Positions 39,499 to 42,090 of a stretch of DNA of 42,090 nucleotides are shown here, piece by piece. This stretch comes from Neorhizobium sp. SHOUNA12A (GTDB lineage Bacteria > Pseudomonadota > Alphaproteobacteria > Rhizobiales > Rhizobiaceae). The stretch is taken from the NCBI RefSeq assembly GCF_023006505.1, contig NZ_JALBGV010000055.1, positions 1 through 42,090 of the forward strand. The letters are read 5' to 3'. How positions within the stretch are numbered: position 1 is the stretch's first letter; the number at the start of each line of letters is the position of its first letter. The notes under the pieces were generated by a model. It saw only the letters and a list, made by a program, of their open reading frames with translations, did no database searches and was not told the DNA's origin. A program made the translations under genes and the position numbers.

Positions 39499-39669
39499 AT
39501 GACCGTCCTCGCACGTCGCCTGACAATCGTAACGCTGATCATGACCATTTTCGCATTTGCCTTTGCCGCGCTTGTCGCAGCTCCGGCACGCAACGATCTG
39601 CGCGTGCATCTCGGCACGACCGTGCCCTGTTACCATCCCGCGACGCCAAACTGCGTCGCCGCGCTTTGA
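39499..39669 (+). CDS. Candidate 56-residue exported or membrane peptide
   Basis: The start ATG 39499 follows GGGGAGAGAACC, a good ribosome binding site. The peptide begins MTVLARRLTIVTLIMTIFAFAFAALVAA, a positively charged start plus a long hydrophobic helix (signal peptide or membrane anchor). It ends with a short tail containing two cysteines (VPCYHPATPNCVAAL) that could pair. No family was recognised. It sits between the peptide array and amn. Confidence 0.45.
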   Translation: MTVLARRLTIVTLIMTIFAFAFAALVAAPARNDLRVHLGTTVPCYHPATPNCVAAL

Positions 39670-39708
39670 AAACTCATGGATCAACCGGCAGGAGTCTTCC
39701 GACGTCGT

Positions 39709-39742
39709 TTGATTGTTATTGAGTTCCCACTATAATAGCGCA
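39709..39742 (+). promoter_or_regulatory. Promoter of amn, apparently giving a leaderless mRNA
   Basis: A consensus -10 TATAAT at 39731-39736 and a -35-like TTGATT at 39709-39714 are 16 bases apart. Transcription should start about 7 bases after the -10, at or within one base of the ATG at 39742. There is no ribosome binding site in the 5 bases left. Confidence 0.6.
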
Positions 39743-41244
39743 TGAACACACGAATCTTTTCCCTATCCCCGCTTTCCTTCATCAGCCCGAGCCCGGTCGA
39801 GCCGCGCGCCTTCGACAATCCGGTCGAGGCGGTCGATGCCCTGACCGAGCTCTACGAGCGCAACACGCGGTTCCTGATCGAGGCGTTCGGAGCGCTTGCC
39901 GACGGCGCCGCCGTGACCGGCCGCTACCGCGCCTGCTACCCGCAGGTCAGCATCGAGACGACCTCATTCGGACACGCCGACTCGCGCCTCTCCTACGGCC
40001 ATGTGTCGTCCCCCGGCGTCTATACGACGACCATCACCCGGCCAAAACTGTTCCGGCATTACCTCAAGGAACAGCTCGGCCTGCTGATGCGCAACCACAG
40101 CGTTCCGGTGACGATTTCCGAATCGACCACGCCGATCCCGCTGCATTTCGCTTTCGGCGAAGGTGCGCATGTGGAAGCGTCGGCGACCAGTTCGCTCGCC
40201 GACATCTCGCTGCGCGATCTCTTCGACACGCCGGATCTCAACAATACCGACGACCTGATCGCCAATGGGGAATACGACCAGGTGCCTGGCGAGCCGGCGC
40301 CGCTTGCGCCGTTCACCGCCCAGCGCATCGACTATTCGCTGGCGCGGCTCAGCCACTACACGGCGACCAGCGCCGATCATTTCCAGAACTTCGTGCTGTT
40401 CACCAACTACCAGTTCTACATCGACGAATTCGCGGCCTGGGCCCGGGAGATGATGGCAAAGGGCGGCGATGGCTACACGGCCTTCGTGGAGCCCGGAAAT
40501 ATCGTCACGCTTGCCGGCAGCGACAAGCCGGAAACCGATGCGATCGTCCGCCTGCCCCAGATGCCTGCCTATCACCTGAAGAAGAAGGGCCATGCGGGCA
40601 TCACGCTCGTCAATATCGGCGTCGGGCCTTCCAACGCCAAGACGATCACCGACCATATCGCCGTGCTGCGTCCGCATGCCTGGCTGATGGTCGGCCACTG
40701 CGCCGGCCTGCGCAACAGCCAGCGCTTGGGTGACTATGTGCTGGCGCATGCCTATGTGCGCGAAGACCATGTGCTCGACGACGACCTGCCGGTGTGGATC
40801 CCGATCCCGGCGCTTGCCGAGGTGCAGCAGGCGCTGGAGAGCGCGGTTGAAGAAGTCACCGGCTACCAGGGCTTCGAGCTCAAGCGGATCATGCGCACTG
40901 GTACAGTCGCGACGATCGACAACCGCAACTGGGAACTGCGCGACCAGCGCGGGCCGGTGAAGCGGCTTTCCCAGTCGCGCGCCATCGCGCTGGACATGGA
41001 ATCGGCGACCATCGCCGCCAACGGTTTCCGCTTCCGCGTGCCCTATGGGACGCTGCTCTGCGTATCCGACCGGCCGCTGCACGGCGAACTGAAACTGCCC
41101 GGCATGGCAACCGCCTTCTACCGCACCCAGGTCAGTCAGCACCTGCAGATCGGCATCCGCGCCGTGCAGAAGCTTGCGGCTATGCCGACCGAGACACTGC
41201 ATTCGCGCAAGCTGAGAAGCTTTTACGAGACGGCGTTTCAGTGA
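39742..41244 (+). CDS. amn: AMP nucleosidase
   Basis: Amn hydrolyses AMP to adenine and ribose 5-phosphate and helps set adenylate pools. The 500-residue protein has the family's N-terminal domain (RPKLFRHYLKEQLGLLMRNH ... ISESTTPIPLHFAF). A C-terminal nucleoside phosphorylase-like domain follows, with VNIGVGPSNAKTITDHIAVLRPHAWLMVGHCAGLR, LGDYVLAHAYVREDHVLD, ALDMESATIAANGFRFRVPYGTLLCVSDRPLHGELKLPG and the catalytic Asp in SDRP. The length is normal. The start lies right behind a consensus promoter, so translation may be leaderless. Confidence 0.95.
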   Translation: MNTRIFSLSPLSFISPSPVEPRAFDNPVEAVDALTELYERNTRFLIEAFGALADGAAVTGRYRACYPQVSIETTSFGHADSRLSYGHVSSPGVYTTTITRPKLFRHYLKEQLGLLMRNHSVPVTISESTTPIPLHFAFGEGAHVEASATSSLADISLRDLFDTPDLNNTDDLIANGEYDQVPGEPAPLAPFTAQRIDYSLARLSHYTATSADHFQNFVLFTNYQFYIDEFAAWAREMMAKGGDGYTAFVEPGNIVTLAGSDKPETDAIVRLPQMPAYHLKKKGHAGITLVNIGVGPSNAKTITDHIAVLRPHAWLMVGHCAGLRNSQRLGDYVLAHAYVREDHVLDDDLPVWIPIPALAEVQQALESAVEEVTGYQGFELKRIMRTGTVATIDNRNWELRDQRGPVKRLSQSRAIALDMESATIAANGFRFRVPYGTLLCVSDRPLHGELKLPGMATAFYRTQVSQHLQIGIRAVQKLAAMPTETLHSRKLRSFYETAFQ

Positions 41245-41256
41245 TGTTGTAAGGCC

Positions 41257-41303
41257 AGCCACCTTGGTGTATAATTTTCGGAATTCATACACACGAGGTG
41301 GCT
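41257..41303. promoter_or_regulatory. Operator dyad and promoter region of vapBC
   Basis: A long inverted repeat surrounds the start of the operon: AGCCACCT (41257-41264) with AGGTGGCT (41296-41303), and inside it GTGTAT (41267-41272) with ATACAC (41287-41292). GTGTATAATT contains a -10-like TATAAT at 41269-41274. The right arm includes the vapB ribosome binding site. Toxin-antitoxin complexes bind such dyads to repress their own operon. Confidence 0.75.
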
Positions 41304-41534
41304 ATGCGCACCAATATCGAACTCGATGATGAACTGATCACCGAAGCAATGGAACTGACCGGCCTGCCGACGAAGAAGGCGACGGTGGAGCAGGCATTGA
41401 AGGATCTCGTTCGTATCCGCAGGCAGATGCGCGCGGTCGACAATCTCGAAGGCATCGGCTGGGATGGCGATCTCGATGACATGCGGAAAGACTCCTTGCG
41501 CTTTGCCGATTGGGGCTTAGAGGGCCGCGAATGA
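41304..41534 (+). CDS. vapB: VapB-type antitoxin
   Basis: The protein has 76 residues. The N-terminal ribbon-helix-helix (MRTNIELDDELITEAMELTGLPTKKATVEQALKDLVRIR) is the VapB/DUF2191 pattern, which binds DNA. The C-terminal part (GIGWDGDLDDMRKDSLRFADW) wraps the toxin's active site. ATG 41304 follows GAGGTGG; an in-frame GTG six bases earlier is less likely. Its stop overlaps the toxin start (ATGA). It neutralises VapC and represses the operon via the dyad just upstream. Confidence 0.92.
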   Translation: MRTNIELDDELITEAMELTGLPTKKATVEQALKDLVRIRRQMRAVDNLEGIGWDGDLDDMRKDSLRFADWGLEGRE

Positions 41535-41920
41535 TCGTCGCCGACAGCTCAGTCTGGATTTCGTTATTTCGAAAAGACGATGTCGATGTCGCGGGTAGAC
41601 TGCGCTCCTTCATAGCCCAGGGCACTGTTCTTGTCGGCGATATCATCATGCTCGAAGTGCTCCAGGGCGCTCGCGATTACCATCAAGCCCGTTGGATCGA
41701 ACAAAACTTCCGCGACTTTCCCGCTGCTCAAATGCTGTCGCCCTCACTTGCAGTAAAGGCGGCGACCAATTACCGGCTTCTTCGGGATCGAGGCGTCACC
41801 GTGCGGAAGACGATAGATATGATTATCGGCACCTATTGCATCGAGCGCGGCCACCGCTTGTTGCATAGGGACAAGGATTACCTGCCGATGGTCGAACATC
41901 TCGGACTACAGATCGCCTGA
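41531..41920 (+). CDS. vapC: VapC-type PIN-domain ribonuclease toxin
   Basis: The 129-residue protein is a PIN domain with acidic residues D5 (MIVADSSVWISLF), E42 (IIMLEVLQG), D96 (RKTIDMIIGTYC) and D114/D116 (HRDKDY), the expected set for a magnesium-dependent RNase. VapC toxins cut tRNA or rRNA when the antitoxin is degraded. The start overlaps the vapB stop by four bases, so translation is coupled. Its stop directly abuts the stop of the convergent membrane protein gene. Confidence 0.93.
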   Translation: MIVADSSVWISLFRKDDVDVAGRLRSFIAQGTVLVGDIIMLEVLQGARDYHQARWIEQNFRDFPAAQMLSPSLAVKAATNYRLLRDRGVTVRKTIDMIIGTYCIERGHRLLHRDKDYLPMVEHLGLQIA

Positions 41921-42090
41921 TCACTCCGCATTTGTCGGCCTCGCCACCAGCAAGGACAGCGCCGTCCCCACCAGCGACGAGATGATCACCAGCAGGTGCG
42001 TGTTGACCGCAGCTTGGCCGAGTTCCGCCAGGGGCAGCCCGGCCGTGCCGGCGCCGAAGGCGATGGCGCCGGCGGTGATGCCGGCGGGAT
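41921..42090 (-). CDS. C-terminal part of an inner-membrane transporter (partial)
   Basis: On the minus strand the last 55 codons are open, ending in TGA at 41921-41923; the start is outside the window. The fragment reads AGITAGAIAFGAGTAGLPLAELG, then VNTHLLVIISSLVGTALSLLVARPTNAE, i.e. one Gly/Ala-rich helix and one final membrane helix. This fits the end of an MFS- or similar multi-helix carrier, but the family cannot be fixed from 55 residues. Confidence 0.55.
   Translation of the reverse strand, partial: PAGITAGAIAFGAGTAGLPLAELGQAAVNTHLLVIISSLVGTALSLLVARPTNAE

Overview
This is a chromosomal segment of a Rhizobiaceae-type alphaproteobacterium (Rhizobium/Agrobacterium/Neorhizobium-like). 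The evidence is the high G+C, RIME-like intergenic palindromes, tandem RopA-type porins, a single long bifunctional Rsh next to rpoZ, and the smpB-dapA and acpS-lepB-rnc-era neighbourhoods. Most of the window is core genome; no phage, insertion sequence or CRISPR array was seen.

Layout. 1-2332: the end of a MOSC-domain gene, a RIME-like repeat, then a divergent MFS efflux / TetR pair whose shared intergenic region carries three identical-consensus palindromes. 2333-5189: a visibly A/T-richer accessory block holding one 734-residue protein with a PIN-like nuclease core, a coiled coil and two C-terminal membrane helices. 5190-9712: EamA and MFS transporters, a GFA-family protein, recO, a small periplasmic protein and a PAS protein. 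9880-13398: the minus-strand cluster DUF2062-acpS-lepB-rnc-era. 13631-19043: a DUF3563 protein, an FAD oxidoreductase, a VOC protein, rsh and rpoZ. 19237-24093: a LabA-type NYN protein, ada, an inverted repeat pair, a YbhN-like membrane protein, a small WYL-like protein, smpB and dapA. 24371-29434: a lytic transglycosylase, two tandem porins and tRNA-Ser(GCU). 29561-35083: an HpcH aldolase with a ferredoxin reductase, a PilZ-like protein, a LysR regulator with a HisC-like aminotransferase, and a Sel1-like protein.

The most unusual part is 36370-39282. Seven consecutive short genes encode paralogous exported peptides (71-98 residues). Each has a signal peptide, most have a GDYYEGA-type motif at the start of the mature region, all have a TGS(I/V) motif in the middle, and all end in GDYYxGxxRPN or the variant GDYYDGTLRPHN. 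Each gene is followed by an RNA module whose predicted hairpin loop contains GGTCGCAA. The stems vary with compensatory changes, and in one copy the stem is entirely different while the loop is kept. A leader with two hairpins precedes the array and a rho-independent terminator follows it. I know of no description of this combination and regard it as the best candidate for a new system here.

The window ends with a 56-residue candidate peptide, amn with an apparently leaderless promoter, a vapBC toxin-antitoxin pair with a long operator dyad, and the end of a membrane protein gene running off the edge. All functional statements come from reading motifs by eye; no database search was run.
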